The notes below the pieces were generated by a model. The model did no database searches and had not been told where the DNA came from. It saw only the letters and a program-made list of their open reading frames with translations. This document shows positions 26,409 to 36,017 of a stretch of DNA of 64,000 nt, piece by piece. The DNA comes from Actinosynnema sp. ALI-1.44 (GTDB lineage: Bacteria > Actinomycetota > Actinomycetes > Mycobacteriales > Pseudonocardiaceae). Positions within the stretch are counted from its first letter, which is position 1. Each line of letters begins with the position of its first letter. The position numbers were made by a program, and so were the translations under genes. The stretch is taken from positions 62,001 to 126,000 of the forward strand of contig NZ_MTQO01000054.1 of the NCBI RefSeq assembly GCF_001984155.1. The letters run 5' to 3'.

Positions 26409-27002
26409 ATGGAGCCTTTCACCAAGCACACGGGGGTCGGCGTACCCCTCCGCCGGTCCAACGTGGACACGGATCAGATCATCCCGGCCGTCTACCTGAA
26501 GCGGGTCAGCAAGACCGGCTTCGAGGACGGTCTGTTCGCCGCGTGGCGGCAGGACGAGCAGTTCATCCTCAACCAGGACCCCTACCGCGCGGGCAGCGTC
26601 CTCGTGGCCGGTCCGGACTTCGGCACCGGCTCGTCGCGCGAGCACGCCGTCTGGGCGCTGGCCGACTACGGCTTCCGGGTCGTCATCTCGGCCAGGTTCG
26701 CCGACATCTTCCGCGGCAACGCGGGCAAGCAGGGGCTGCTCGCGGCCCAGTGCGAACAGCACGATGTGGAGCAACTGTGGAAGCTGCTCGAGGCCGAGCC
26801 GGGCACGGAAGTGACCGTCGACCTGCGGGAAAGGCTTGTCACAGCGAAGGAGTTCACCGCCCCGTTCGGCATCGACGACTACACCCGTTGGCGCCTCTTG
26901 GAAGGCTTGGACGACATCGCGCTGACTCTTCGACACGCCGAAGCGATCGATTCGTTCGAGGCTTCCCGACCCGTCTGGAAGCCCTCCACAACCCTTGCCT
27001 GA
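26409..27002 (+). CDS. leuD: 3-isopropylmalate dehydratase small subunit
   Basis: The 197-residue swivelling-domain partner of LeuC. It has the family markers [40 protein letters not shown] and [11 protein letters not shown]. It starts 18 nt after leuC with GGAAGAAAAA upstream. It serves both leucine and citramalate-based isoleucine synthesis. The hup gene follows on the same strand after 165 nt. Confidence 0.96.
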   Translation: MEPFTKHTGVGVPLRRSNVDTDQIIPAVYLKRVSKTGFEDGLFAAWRQDEQFILNQDPYRAGSVLVAGPDFGTGSSREHAVWALADYGFRVVISARFADIFRGNAGKQGLLAAQCEQHDVEQLWKLLEAEPGTEVTVDLRERLVTAKEFTAPFGIDDYTRWRLLEGLDDIALTLRHAEAIDSFEASRPVWKPSTTLA

Positions 27003-27167
27003 CGGGCTGATTCCAGGGCCAAATGTCACCCCGATGGGCGGATCGCAAAACTCATAAGGAAAAATATGGCGTGGCGCGTGGTGGTCGCGCGCTTTTCGGC
27101 ATATGGTGGCGAGAAGTCGGCCGCAAAGGCCGTAACCGTCTTGTGGTCAATAGTGGAGGACAGAAGG

Positions 27168-27746
27168 GTGAACAAGGCCCAGCTCATCGAGGCGCTCACG
27201 GAACGCCTGGGCGACAAGAAGACCGCAGGCGCTGCGGTCGACGGTCTCGTCGACGTGATCGTTCGCACGGTCAACAAGGGCGAGAAGGTCAACATCACCG
27301 GCTTCGGTGTTTTCGAGAAGCGCGCCCGCGCAGCGCGGACCGCGCGCAACCCGCGCACCGGTGAGACCGTGAAGGTCAAGAAGACCAACGTGCCAGCGTT
27401 CCGGCCCGGCACCGGCTTCAAAGAGGTTGTGAGCGGCGCGAAGAAGCTGCCGAAGGTGGCCGCCGCCAAGTCGGCGACCAGCCGCAGCACCGGCACCACC
27501 ACGCGTGCCGCCGCCACCCGCAGCACGGCGTCGACTCGTACGCGCGCAGCAGCCGCGACGACGACCGCCCGTAAGACGGCCGCCAAGCCGGCCGCCACCA
27601 AGGCGGCCGCGAAGCCGGCAGCAGCCAAGACCACGACCACCCGTCGTGCCGCTGCGAAGCCTGCTGCCGCCAAGACGTCTGCGAAGGCACCGGCGAAGAA
27701 GACCTCCGCCGCGGCCGCCAAGAAGCCGTCGACCCGCAAGAAGTAA
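27168..27746 (+). CDS. hup: HU DNA-binding protein with Lys/Ala-rich tail
   Basis: A 192-residue nucleoid protein. Residues 1-90 are a canonical HU fold ([41 protein letters not shown]). The remaining 100 residues are repeats of Lys, Ala, Thr and Arg ([29 protein letters not shown]) like the histone H1-like tail of mycobacterial HupB, which compacts DNA. GTG 27168 with GGAGGA seven bases upstream is chosen over an in-frame frame opening at 27066. The gene order leuD-hup-mutT1 matches mycobacteria. A very strong terminator follows. Confidence 0.95.
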   Translation: MNKAQLIEALTERLGDKKTAGAAVDGLVDVIVRTVNKGEKVNITGFGVFEKRARAARTARNPRTGETVKVKKTNVPAFRPGTGFKEVVSGAKKLPKVAAAKSATSRSTGTTTRAAATRSTASTRTRAAAATTTARKTAAKPAATKAAAKPAAAKTTTTRRAAAKPAAAKTSAKAPAKKTSAAAAKKPSTRKK

Positions 27747-27755
27747 GCAGTAGCC

Positions 27756-27807
27756 ACAAAGCCGTGAGGGCCACCCGGGGACGCCCGGGTGGCCCTCACG
27801 GCTTTGT
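27756..27807. terminator. Strong bidirectional terminator after hup
   Basis: A perfect 24-bp inverted repeat (27756-27779 against 27784-27807) with loop GACG, bounded by ACAAAG and CTTTGT. It separates hup from the convergent mutT1 gene. The following 174 nt up to the mutT1 stop contain no gene that I can support. Confidence 0.92.
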
Positions 27808-27981
27808 CATGGGATGCCCCTGTCAGGGCTCTCGCGGCTTCGGTCGGGTGCCAAGGTGCCCCTGGACGATCTGGCACTCCCGGACCGGCTACGGCCCAAC
27901 TGGGTGCCTTTCAAGGTCATTGCCGGGGGCGTCGCGGGCGTCCGCGCGGGATTCCCCCAACAGTGTTTCCAGACCGGGGTT

Positions 27982-28866
27982 TCACGGCTTGGGGAGCGGA
28001 CTGGGATAGTAATCGGCCGCAACCAGGCCAAGTCCCGGTTGGACGAAGGTCAGCACCACCAGACTGCCCTTCTTCGCGCGGACTTCCGGCAGGTCAAGGC
28101 CTGATTCCTTGGCGTAGGCAGAGATCAGACCGGGGATCACGCCGCCCTGGCTGGACACCACCGCGATCCCCTCGCCACCAGCGATCTCCCGCAGCGCGGC
28201 GACCGCGGCGGCCGGGTCGGCCGAATACCCCTGTTCACCTAACGACGGCTCGATCCGGACCGTCCTACCCAGATCTCCGGCCACGTCGGCAATCGTCTGC
28301 ACACACCGCACGGGCGGCGCCGAATACATCCGGTCGGCGCCGAACAGCGGCAACAAGTCCCGCAGCGCCGCGGCCTGGCGCAGGCCGGCAGGCGACAGCG
28401 GCCGATCGATGTCCGCGCCGCGCCAGCCTTCCCTCTTCCCGGCCTTCGCATGCCGTACGAGCAGCACAGTCGTGGTTTCCGGCGGCAGCTTGAGGAACTC
28501 GGCGAGCACCGCTCTGTCCTGTGGATAAGTGAGGATCTGGCGTGCTTGCGCCGGTGTCAGCCAGCGCATCTCGTCGACTTCCTCGTTCGGTTCGAAAGCC
28601 CCGTCGAGCGCCCGCGCGGCGAAGTAGTCCACGCGTTTGGGCGCCCCGCGCACCGAATACCGAACGGTGTTCAGGTGCCTGCCGAGCACGACGCGGAACC
28701 CGGTCTCCTCGGCCAGTTCCCGCACCGCCGCCCGTGGCGCCGTTTCCCCGTTGTCGATTTTCCCTTTGGGCAGGGTCCAGTCGTCGTAGCGGGGACGGTG
28801 CACGACCGCGACCGTCCCGTCCAGCCACGCGACGGCACCGGCTGCCGCGACAGAACTCTGTGACAC
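27982..28866 (-). CDS. mutT1: MutT1-like Nudix hydrolase fused to histidine phosphatase
   Basis: A 294-residue two-domain protein. The Nudix box GKIDNGETAPRAAVRELAEE lies at about 35-54, and the second domain (about 130-290) is a histidine phosphatase with the RHG-type motif VRHAKAGKREGW. Mycobacterial MutT1 (Rv2985) has this layout and degrades 8-oxo-dGTP and diadenosine polyphosphates. It lies 11 nt downstream of ppk on the same strand, so the two form an operon linking nucleotide and polyphosphate metabolism. GTG 28866 is the start. Confidence 0.93.
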   Translation of the reverse strand: MSQSSVAAAGAVAWLDGTVAVVHRPRYDDWTLPKGKIDNGETAPRAAVRELAEETGFRVVLGRHLNTVRYSVRGAPKRVDYFAARALDGAFEPNEEVDEMRWLTPAQARQILTYPQDRAVLAEFLKLPPETTTVLLVRHAKAGKREGWRGADIDRPLSPAGLRQAAALRDLLPLFGADRMYSAPPVRCVQTIADVAGDLGRTVRIEPSLGEQGYSADPAAAVAALREIAGGEGIAVVSSQGGVIPGLISAYAKESGLDLPEVRAKKGSLVVLTFVQPGLGLVAADYYPSPLPKP

Positions 28867-28877
28867 TTCTCAGCTAC

Positions 28878-31058
28878 TCAGCCTTGGGCCCCGTGCAGGG
28901 CGATCATTTCCCGTTGGTGGTCGCGGACCTGGTCGCTGCCCAGCGGGGCGGGTTCCCATTCGCCATCCGGTTGCAACACCCAGCACCGGGTACCCGGATC
29001 GAGCGCCGAATCGAACATGGCGTCCAATTGTTTTACCAAGCGTGGATTGCGGACCGGGACCTGAACTTCCACCCGGCGGTCGAGATTCCGGTGCATCATG
29101 TCGGCGCTGCCGATCCAGTGCTCGCCGCAGCCGACGAAGTGGAACACCCTGGAGTGCTCGAGGAACCGGCCGAGGATCGAGCGCACCGAGATGTTCTCGC
29201 TCAACCCCTGGATGCCGGGTTTGAGCGCGCAGATGCCCCGCACCACCACGTCGACCCGGACACCGGCCTGTGACGCGCGGTACAGCGCGTCGATGACCTG
29301 CTCGTCTACCAACGAGTTCACCTTGAACCGGATGCCCGCGGCCTTGCCCGCACGGGCGAATTCGATCTCCTGTTCGATCCGCTCCACGATGCCGCGCCGG
29401 ATTCCGTGTGGTGCCACCAGAAGACTGCGGTACGTGTTCTGCCGTGCGTATCCGGTCAGCACGTTGAACAGATCCGTGAGGTCCGCGCCGATGGACGGCT
29501 CGGCCGTGAGCAGGCCGATGTCCTCGTAGAGCCGCGCGGTCTTCGGGTTGTAGTTGCCCGTCCCGATGTGGCAGTACCGGCGGATCGTCGATCCCTCCTG
29601 GCGCACCACGAGCGAGGTCTTGCAGTGCGTCTTGAGGCCGACCAGGCCGTACACCACGTGCACGCCCGCCTTCTCCAGCGCCCTCGCCCACTTGATGTTC
29701 GCTTGCTCGTCGAACCGGGCCTTGATCTCGACGAGCGCGACGACCTGCTTGCCCGCCTCGGCCGCGTCGATCAGCGCGTCCACAATGGGCGAATCACCCG
29801 ATGTCCGGTACAGCGTCTGTTTGATCGCCAGCACGTGCGGGTCGCTGGCCGCCTGCTCGATGAAACGTTGCACACTCGTCGAGAAGGAGTCGTACGGGTG
29901 GTGCACCAGCACGTCGCCTTCCCGCAGCGTCGCGAAGACGCTCTTGGGCGTCTCGTGTTCGGCGAAGGCGGGGTGCGTGGCGGGCACGAACGGCGCGTCC
30001 TTGAGGTCCTTGCGGTCAACCGCATGCAGCTGCCACAGGCACGACAAGTCCAGCAGCCCGTTGATGACCACGACGTCGTTCGGGTGCACCTCCAGCTCAC
30101 GCAGCAGCAGCTCCTGCATGTGCTCGCTCATGTCGCTGGCGATCTCCAGCCGGACCGGCGGGCCGAACCTGCGCTGAGCCAGTTCGCGCTCCAGCGCCAG
30201 CAGCAGGTCCTCGTCGCGGTCCTCCTCGACTTCCAGGTCCGCGTTGCGGGTCACTCGAAACTCGTGCACCTCGGTGACTTCCATTCCGGTGAACAACTCA
30301 CCGAGGTGGGCACCGATCAGATCCTCCAACGGCAGGAACGTGGCGCTCCATTCGTCTCCATTGGACTGCACCTGGAGCAGCCTCGGCACGTTGTCCGGGA
30401 CCTTCACCCTGGCGAAACGCTCGGTGCCCGCCTCCGGGTCCCGCACGGTGACCGCGAGGTTGAGCGACAGCCCCGAGATGTACGGGAACGGGTGCGCCGG
30501 GTCGACCGCGAGCGGGGTCAGCACCGGGAAGACCTGATCGGTGAAGTAGACGCGCAGCCGCTGCTTGTCGTCCTCCTCCAGCTCCGCCCAGCGCACGATC
30601 CGGATCCCGCGCTGCGCCAGCTCCGGCCGGACACGCTGCTCGAACGCCGCGGAGTGCTGCTCGACGAGCTCCTGGTTGCGCTTGGCGATGTACGCCAGCT
30701 GCTCGCGCGGGGTCAGCCCGTCGGCGCTGCGCACCGAAAGCCCGGTCTCCCTGCGGCGCTTGAGCCCGGCCACCCTGACCATGTAGAACTCGTCGAGGTT
30801 GGACGCGAAGATCGCGAGGAACTTCGCCCGTTCGAGCAGCGGCTGCGACTCGTCCTCGGCCAGCGCGAGCACGCGGGCATTGAAGTCCAACCAGGACAGT
30901 TCCCGGTTGAAGTACCGGTCGTCGGGCAGGCCGTCGATCGCCGTGGCGGCTGTTGTCGCGGCAGGCGGGGCCGAGGGAGCGCTCCGTTCGGGCCGGGACG
31001 TCGCGGGTGGCGGCGCAGGCGGCGGCGAGGTCGGCTGGTCGTTGCTTTCGGTGCTCAC
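28878..31058 (-). CDS. ppk: Polyphosphate kinase 1
   Basis: PPK1 polymerises the terminal phosphate of ATP into polyphosphate. The 726 residues start at GTG 31058 with a disordered Pro/Ala/Ser-rich stretch of about 50, then the N-terminal domain from [18 protein letters not shown]. The catalytic region holds [16 protein letters not shown] and the phospho-histidine motif [13 protein letters not shown], followed by [11 protein letters not shown] longer frame reaching back into cofC is rejected. The gene order cofC-ppk-mutT1 is as in M. tuberculosis. Confidence 0.95.
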   Translation of the reverse strand: MSTESNDQPTSPPPAPPPATSRPERSAPSAPPAATTAATAIDGLPDDRYFNRELSWLDFNARVLALAEDESQPLLERAKFLAIFASNLDEFYMVRVAGLKRRRETGLSVRSADGLTPREQLAYIAKRNQELVEQHSAAFEQRVRPELAQRGIRIVRWAELEEDDKQRLRVYFTDQVFPVLTPLAVDPAHPFPYISGLSLNLAVTVRDPEAGTERFARVKVPDNVPRLLQVQSNGDEWSATFLPLEDLIGAHLGELFTGMEVTEVHEFRVTRNADLEVEEDRDEDLLLALERELAQRRFGPPVRLEIASDMSEHMQELLLRELEVHPNDVVVINGLLDLSCLWQLHAVDRKDLKDAPFVPATHPAFAEHETPKSVFATLREGDVLVHHPYDSFSTSVQRFIEQAASDPHVLAIKQTLYRTSGDSPIVDALIDAAEAGKQVVALVEIKARFDEQANIKWARALEKAGVHVVYGLVGLKTHCKTSLVVRQEGSTIRRYCHIGTGNYNPKTARLYEDIGLLTAEPSIGADLTDLFNVLTGYARQNTYRSLLVAPHGIRRGIVERIEQEIEFARAGKAAGIRFKVNSLVDEQVIDALYRASQAGVRVDVVVRGICALKPGIQGLSENISVRSILGRFLEHSRVFHFVGCGEHWIGSADMMHRNLDRRVEVQVPVRNPRLVKQLDAMFDSALDPGTRCWVLQPDGEWEPAPLGSDQVRDHQREMIALHGAQG

Positions 31059-31116
31059 AGCAAGCCATTGTCCAGCACTTATCGCGGGAGTGCGCGTCCC
31101 CGTGTGGACAAGGTGG

Positions 31117-31770
31117 TTAACACTCGATCGGCCCACCGGCCATCGCGCACAGTAGCGCGGTGCTGCGGCGTCCGAGACCGAGATCACGGGCCACCGCGAG
31201 GTCCTGCGCCGTGTCGACGTCGCACCGCAACGACGGCCATTCCCCGGTGAGCGGGAGCGCGCCGGACGCCGTGTGCGCCAGCGCCGAGCCGACGCCGAAC
31301 ATCGGGTCGAGCGGATGCCCCGCCGCGGACAACAACAAGGTGGTGCCCGTCGTCTGCCTGTCGGCGCAGAAAGCGCGCCTGCCATCGGCGGTTTTGATGG
31401 CCGCGGCCAGCTCGTCGGGCCGCAGTGCGGGCAGATCCGCCTGGAGAGCGCCGATTTGTCCCCTGTTGTTCCGGTCGGGACCGTCCGACTGGCGCAGCAG
31501 CGCGGCGCCGTGCCGCAGAGCCTCGTTGAGCCCGTGGGCCGGGCCCTCCGGGACGCACTCGAACCCCTCGGCGGCGAGCACGCTCGCGACATCCGGATCC
31601 GAGCTGACGACCAGCACCCGGCGCACGCCGTCGGTCTGGGCGGCCGCGGTGACTGTGTCCAAAAGCACGGCGAGCACCAGGTTGGTGTGCTCGTCGGGCG
31701 CGACCGCGCCGCGCAGCCGTGACTTGGCGTCCGGCAGCGCCTTCACCGGCACCACGAGATCTGTCTCCAC
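31117..31770 (-). CDS. cofC: Phosphoenolpyruvate/2-phospholactate guanylyltransferase (F420 synthesis)
   Basis: CofC, called FbiD in actinobacteria, transfers GMP from GTP to phosphoenolpyruvate (or 2-phospholactate) to make the precursor of coenzyme F420. The 217-residue nucleotidyltransferase fold shows [15 protein letters not shown] at the N-terminus, [29 protein letters not shown] (metal-binding Asp) and [18 protein letters not shown] near the end. GTG 31770 is the start. It lies 58 nt upstream of ppk on the same strand and is divergent from the acyltransferase gene. Its presence implies F420-dependent redox enzymes in this organism. Confidence 0.92.
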   Translation of the reverse strand: METDLVVPVKALPDAKSRLRGAVAPDEHTNLVLAVLLDTVTAAAQTDGVRRVLVVSSDPDVASVLAAEGFECVPEGPAHGLNEALRHGAALLRQSDGPDRNNRGQIGALQADLPALRPDELAAAIKTADGRRAFCADRQTTGTTLLLSAAGHPLDPMFGVGSALAHTASGALPLTGEWPSLRCDVDTAQDLAVARDLGLGRRSTALLCAMAGGPIEC

Positions 31771-31858
31771 CGTGACGATTCTGCATCAAAACCAGGCCGG
31801 AATGCCTGTGATGGGCAGGACCTAGACTCCTGGGGTCTTGTACTGCGGAGGAGGAGCC

Positions 31859-32575
31859 TTGGCGCGTCGTGAGAAGGATGGGATCTGGGTCAAGATCTGC
31901 GCGGCGGTGTTCTACCCGCTCACATGGCTGGGCAAGCGGGTCACCCGGGGCACCGAGCGCATCCCCCGCCAAGGCGGGGCCATCCTGGTGTTCAACCACG
32001 TCTCGCACCTCGACCCGGTGATCGACGCGGTGTTCGTGCACCGCAACAAGCGGGTGCCGAGGTTTCTCGCCAAGGACAGCCTGTTCCGCATCCCGGTCGC
32101 CGGAAAGATCATCGCGGGCGCGGGTACGATCCCGGTGTACCGGGGCACGGCCAACGCCGCGGAGAGCCTGCGCGACGCCACCAAGGCGCTGAGCGAGGGC
32201 AAGATCGTGTGCATCTACCCGGAAGGCACGATCAGCAAGGACCCGGACGGCTGGCCGATGCGGTCGTTCCCCGGTGTGGCGCGGCTGGCGCTGACCAGCG
32301 ACGTGCCGGTGCTGCCGATCGCCCGGTGGGGCACCAACCACATCTACAACGGGTACACGAAGAAGTTCAGCCCGTTCCCCCGCAAGACCGTCACGACGTA
32401 CGTCGGTGAGCCGGTCGACCTGTCGCAGTTCCGTGGCGAAGACCCGCCAACCAACACCGCGCTCGTCCGGGTCACCGAGCTCATCATGAACGACGTGAAG
32501 AAGCTGCTCGCTGAGATCCGCGGTGAAGAGGCGCCCGCCGGGTACTTCAACCCGAAGAAGAAGGCGGAGAGCTGA
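31859..32575 (+). CDS. 1-acyl-sn-glycerol-3-phosphate acyltransferase (PlsC family)
   Basis: A 238-residue membrane-associated acyltransferase for phosphatidic acid synthesis. The NHxxxxD motif is in [16 protein letters not shown] (about 45-60), and the substrate motifs are [10 protein letters not shown] and [12 protein letters not shown]. The start TTG 31859 is chosen because GGAGGAGGAG lies directly upstream. It is followed one base later by gpsA, which supplies glycerol-3-phosphate, so the pair feeds phospholipid synthesis. TAGACT at 31823 is a possible -10 box. Confidence 0.93.
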   Translation: MARREKDGIWVKICAAVFYPLTWLGKRVTRGTERIPRQGGAILVFNHVSHLDPVIDAVFVHRNKRVPRFLAKDSLFRIPVAGKIIAGAGTIPVYRGTANAAESLRDATKALSEGKIVCIYPEGTISKDPDGWPMRSFPGVARLALTSDVPVLPIARWGTNHIYNGYTKKFSPFPRKTVTTYVGEPVDLSQFRGEDPPTNTALVRVTELIMNDVKKLLAEIRGEEAPAGYFNPKKKAES

Positions 32576-32576
32576 C

Positions 32577-33578
32577 ATGGCGCTGGCGCGGATCGCGGTG
32601 CTCGGCGCGGGTTCGTGGGGTACGACCTACGCCAAGGTGATGGCCGACGCCGGCCGGGACGTCGTGTTGTGGGCCCGCAGGCCCGAGGTCGCCGAGGCGG
32701 TGACCAGGCAGCACGAGAACCCGGACTACCTGCCCGGTGTCCGGCTGCCGGACAACCTCACGTCTACATCGGACCCGGCTGAGGCGCTGGACGGCGCGGA
32801 GGCCGTCGTGCTCGCGGTGCCGAGCCAGAGCCTGCGCGTGAACCTGTCCCGCTGGGTGCTTCCGGCCGGTGCGACGCTGGTCAGCCTGGCCAAGGGCGTG
32901 GAACTGGGCACGCTCAAGCGGATGAGCGAGGTGGTCGCGGAAGTCGCGGGCGTGCCGTCGAATCACGTCGCCGTGGTCTCCGGACCGAACCTGGCCATGG
33001 AGATCGCACGGGAACAGCCGACCGCGACCGTGATCGCGTGCGAGGACCACGATCGGGCCGTCGACCTGCAGCACGCGAGCACGACCGGCTACTTCCGGCC
33101 GTACACGAACACCGACGTGATCGGCTGCGAACTCGGTGGGGCGTGCAAGAACGTGATCGCGCTGTCCTGCGGGATGGCCGCGGGCATCGGGTTCGGCGAC
33201 AACACGCTGGCCACCCTGATCACCAGGGGACTGGCCGAGACGGCCAGGCTGGGCACGGCGCTCGGCGCGGACCCGATGACCTTCGCCGGCCTTGCCGGGC
33301 TGGGGGATCTGGTCGCGACCTGCTCGTCTCCGTTGTCCCGCAACCGGACCTTCGGCGAGCGGCTGGGCCGGGGGCAGAGCCTGGTCGAGGCGCAGGAAGC
33401 CACGAACGGGCAGGTCGCGGAAGGCGTGAAGTCCTGCTCGTCGATCAGGGCGCTTGCCGTGCGGCACGGCGTGGACATGCCGATCACCGAGGTGGTGCAC
33501 CGCGTCTGCCACGACGGTCTCGCCCCGCGCGAAGCGGGCGCCGAACTGATCGGCCGCAAAGTCAGGCCCGAAAGATGA
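32577..33578 (+). CDS. gpsA: Glycerol-3-phosphate dehydrogenase (NAD(P)+)
   Basis: GpsA reduces dihydroxyacetone phosphate to sn-glycerol-3-phosphate for phospholipids. The 333 residues begin with a Rossmann motif ([19 protein letters not shown]), then [20 protein letters not shown] and the catalytic lysine region [37 protein letters not shown]. It starts one base after the acyltransferase stop and overlaps the next gene by four bases (ATGA), so the three are an operon. Confidence 0.96.
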   Translation: MALARIAVLGAGSWGTTYAKVMADAGRDVVLWARRPEVAEAVTRQHENPDYLPGVRLPDNLTSTSDPAEALDGAEAVVLAVPSQSLRVNLSRWVLPAGATLVSLAKGVELGTLKRMSEVVAEVAGVPSNHVAVVSGPNLAMEIAREQPTATVIACEDHDRAVDLQHASTTGYFRPYTNTDVIGCELGGACKNVIALSCGMAAGIGFGDNTLATLITRGLAETARLGTALGADPMTFAGLAGLGDLVATCSSPLSRNRTFGERLGRGQSLVEAQEATNGQVAEGVKSCSSIRALAVRHGVDMPITEVVHRVCHDGLAPREAGAELIGRKVRPER

Positions 33579-34651
33579 CAGAGTTGGGCGACGGGACCCG
33601 TTGCGTGCACGGTGGTCTGCCCGGCCCGACGCCGGGAACCCCTTTGCTGGCATCGCCGGTCCTGGCGACCGGCTTCCACGCCGGGCATCCGTCCTATGGG
33701 TACGGCCGGGCGGACAACCCGACCTACCGCGCGCTGGAGTCCGCGATCGGAGCCCTGGACGGCGGGGAATGCGTGGTCTTCGCCTCCGGGATGGCCGCCA
33801 TCTCGGCTGTTCTGGGACTCGCGTCCGGGAAAGTCGCGCTGCCGTCGGATGGTTACTACCTGACCCGCACCCTCGCCGCCGAACTGCCGGTGGCCGTCGT
33901 CGAGGTGCCGACGACGGGACCGTGGCCCTCGTTCGACGGCGTCGACCTGGTGCTGCTGGAAACGCCGTCCAACCCGGGCCTGGATGTGTGCGACATCACC
34001 GCGTTGGCGTCGGCGGCGCACGCGGCCGGTGCCCTTGTGGCCGTGGACAACACGACCGCGACCCCGATCGGGCAGCGGCCGTTGGAGCTCGGCGCGGACA
34101 TCGTGGTGTCGAGTGACAGCAAGGCGCTCGCCGGGCACAGCGATGTCCTGCTGGGACACGTGACGTGCCGGTCGGCGGATGTCGCCGCGAAAGTCCGCCA
34201 CACCCGCACGGTGCACGGCGGGATCCCCGGCCCGTTCGAGACCTGGCTGGCCCACCGCGGTCTCGGCACGCTGGACCTGCGGCTGGCCAGGCAGGCGCAG
34301 AACGCGGCCGCGCTTCACGCGGCGCTGCGGGGACATCCGCTGGTGTCGGACCTGCGATGGCCTGGCGCCGCGCGGGATTCGTCCTACGTATTGGCGGCCA
34401 AGCAGATGCGCAGGTTCAACGGGATCTTCACCTTCACACTTCCGTCGATCGACGCGGTCGAACGGTTTCTCGCCAGGTCGGAACTGGTGACGGCGGCGAC
34501 GAGTTTCGGCGGCTTGCACAGCACAGCGGACCGCCGCGCGCAGTGGGGCGATCCGGTGCCGGACGGGTTCCTGCGGTTCTCCGCGGGGTGCGAGGACACC
34601 GAGGACCTCGTCGCCGACGTGCTGCGCGCCCTGTCCACATCGGATGGCTAG
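33575..34651 (+). CDS. Cystathionine gamma-lyase type PLP enzyme
   Basis: A 358-residue member of the Cys/Met-metabolism PLP family. It has the opening [52 protein letters not shown] and the PLP lysine in [16 protein letters not shown], with the C-terminal [14 protein letters not shown]. It probably cleaves cystathionine to cysteine and 2-oxobutyrate, although gamma-synthase or another lyase role cannot be excluded. The chain is about 20-40 residues shorter than typical enzymes. It overlaps the gpsA stop by four bases. The cysteine dioxygenase gene downstream suggests local control of cysteine level. Confidence 0.88.
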   Translation: MTELGDGTRCVHGGLPGPTPGTPLLASPVLATGFHAGHPSYGYGRADNPTYRALESAIGALDGGECVVFASGMAAISAVLGLASGKVALPSDGYYLTRTLAAELPVAVVEVPTTGPWPSFDGVDLVLLETPSNPGLDVCDITALASAAHAAGALVAVDNTTATPIGQRPLELGADIVVSSDSKALAGHSDVLLGHVTCRSADVAAKVRHTRTVHGGIPGPFETWLAHRGLGTLDLRLARQAQNAAALHAALRGHPLVSDLRWPGAARDSSYVLAAKQMRRFNGIFTFTLPSIDAVERFLARSELVTAATSFGGLHSTADRRAQWGDPVPDGFLRFSAGCEDTEDLVADVLRALSTSDG

Positions 34652-34754
34652 TTGTCACGAACTCCCGTTCGCAACCACTAGCCCCTTTCGTCACATCTGT
34701 CACATCGGTCCACTTCTTGGACGTGATTTGACGGACATGCCGTCCGCTGCTTCC

Positions 34755-34841
34755 ATGGTTCGCATGATGCGCGCTATGGCTGACGGACGGGGTCACATCG
34801 ACCTCGGCTTCGTCGCGAGCGCACTGTGTCTTCCTCGGTGA
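34755..34841 (+). CDS. Sulfur-type leader peptide upstream of cysteine dioxygenase
   Basis: A 28-codon frame with four in-frame ATG starts (34755, 34764, 34767, 34776) ending at TGA 34841. Its C-terminal part, GHIDLGFVASALCLPR, fits the H-I/V-D-L...S-A-x-C pattern of short actinobacterial leader peptides that precede sulfur genes (recalled, not searched). Here the usual Arg of that pattern is replaced. The frame ends 43 nt before the cysteine dioxygenase start, and has no ribosome binding site, which hints at a leaderless message. I see no clear terminator hairpin, so control may be at translation. Confidence 0.62.
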   Translation: MVRMMRAMADGRGHIDLGFVASALCLPR

Positions 34842-34884
34842 TCGGCCCGCTGTCATCGACCACGCCTGCATCCGAGGAATCCCC

Positions 34885-35310
34885 ATGTTCGCCGTACCTG
34901 AGAACACCGTCGCGCTCGCTGCCGCCCCCGCGCTCAAGCACCCCGCCCGCATCGCCGTCGAATACGCGCTCGACCGGGATCGCTGGAAGAGCCACCTGCG
35001 CTACGACCCGGCCGAGCGGTTCTCGGTCCTGCTCGACCGCACCGGCGACCACGAGATCTGGTTGATGAGCTGGTTGCCGGGGCAGTCGACGGATCTGCAC
35101 GACCACGGCAGCGCGACCGGTGCGTTCACGATCGTCTCGGGTGTGCTGACCGAACGGGTCATGCGCACCGGGGACACCCTCGAACTGCGGCCGGGCCAGT
35201 CGCGGGTGTTCGCGCCGCACTACGTGCACCAGGTTTCCAACCAGGGCGCCGACCCCGCCGTCAGCATCCACGTCTACCGGGCTACGCGGGAGATGCGTAC
35301 CTATCCGTGA
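34885..35310 (+). CDS. Cysteine dioxygenase
   Basis: A 141-residue cupin that oxidises cysteine to cysteine sulfinate with a non-haem iron. The iron ligands are visible in DLHDHGSATGAFTIVSG (two His) and HYVHQVSNQG (third His). The length is typical of the actinobacterial type, which is shorter than the mammalian enzyme. ATG 34885 follows CGAGGAAT. The gene lies between cystathionine lyase and a PPOX gene. Its 3' end overlaps the convergent PPOX gene by 29 nt. Confidence 0.9.
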   Translation: MFAVPENTVALAAAPALKHPARIAVEYALDRDRWKSHLRYDPAERFSVLLDRTGDHEIWLMSWLPGQSTDLHDHGSATGAFTIVSGVLTERVMRTGDTLELRPGQSRVFAPHYVHQVSNQGADPAVSIHVYRATREMRTYP

Positions 35311-35947
35311 CGTGCTGCGGGACCGTCCACCCCGGCGAGAGGTCGTCGCTGGGTTCGGGCGCTTGCCAGTTCTGCCGCAACGGCAGCACTCCGGCCCACG
35401 CGTTGTCGTTCTCGATGTCCTCGGGTTCGTCGCCCGGGCCGCCTGCGCGGATCTTCACCGCCGCCTCGTCCAGTGACAGCGCCAGGACCTGCGTCTTGGC
35501 GAGCTCCTTCGCGTCGGGCAGGCGCGCGTGCTGCCACGAGCCGGGAGCCAGGTGTTCGGTGAGCACTTCGAGCCCGTGCAGGCGTTCTTCCTCGGATTCC
35601 ACGAGCCGGGCGCGACCGTGCACGACCGCTGAGCGGTAGTTGGCGGAGAAGTGGAAGACCGAACGGGCGTAGACGATGCCGTCGACAAGCGTGACAGCCA
35701 CACATATGTCTGTGTCCAGCGCGCTGCGCAGGCTCAGCGCTCCGGTTGAGCCGTGCAGGTACAAGGTGTTCCCGTCACGACCGTAGCCGGTCGGCAGGAC
35801 GACGGGGGCGCCGTCGATCACGACCGACAGGTGGCAGATCAGTCCGGCGTCGAGCACGGCGTCCAGGGCGGCCCGGTCGGCGACCGCTCGGTTCTTGCCC
35901 CGTTTGATGGTGCTGCGGGGCGTGGGCGATAGTGGAGTTCGGGTCAC
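35282..35947 (-). CDS. Pyridoxamine 5'-phosphate oxidase family protein
   Basis: A 221-residue flavin-binding split-barrel protein. GTG 35947 begins VTRTPLSPTPRSTIKRG and leads into AVLDAGLICHLSVVIDGAPV, VVLPTGYGRDGNTLYLHGST and YRSAVVHGRARLVE, the pattern of the PPOX (Pfam Putative_PNPOx) family that binds FMN or F420. The gene is divergent from a MocR/PdxR-type regulator with a 70-nt gap, so it is a likely target of that regulator and may act on B6 vitamers. The family alone does not fix the substrate. Confidence 0.85.
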   Translation of the reverse strand: MTRTPLSPTPRSTIKRGKNRAVADRAALDAVLDAGLICHLSVVIDGAPVVLPTGYGRDGNTLYLHGSTGALSLRSALDTDICVAVTLVDGIVYARSVFHFSANYRSAVVHGRARLVESEEERLHGLEVLTEHLAPGSWQHARLPDAKELAKTQVLALSLDEAAVKIRAGGPGDEPEDIENDNAWAGVLPLRQNWQAPEPSDDLSPGWTVPQHVTDRYASPA

Positions 35948-35984
35948 GACTACCAGTGTCTTCGGCGAAGTGGCATCATCACAG

Positions 35985-36014
35985 GGCCAAAAACATCGAA
36001 AATCGAAAGGCCAA
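35985..36014. promoter_or_regulatory. Candidate MocR operator (direct repeats)
   Basis: GGCCAA occurs at 35985-35990 and 36009-36014, 24 nt apart on the same strand, with tandem ATCGAAA between them, inside the 70-nt gap between the PPOX gene and the MocR gene. MocR/PdxR proteins commonly bind direct repeats in such divergent gaps. The site is a candidate only. Confidence 0.42.
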
Positions 36015-36017
36015 TTT

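Noticed and set aside
27808-27981. 74-codon minus-strand frame after the hup terminator
   Set aside because: Composition is not gene-like and no ribosome binding site is seen; I treat the 174 nt as non-coding.
31059-31592. N-terminal extension of ppk into cofC
   Set aside because: The added residues lack PPK similarity and overlap the cofC coding sequence; GTG 31058 fits the family start.
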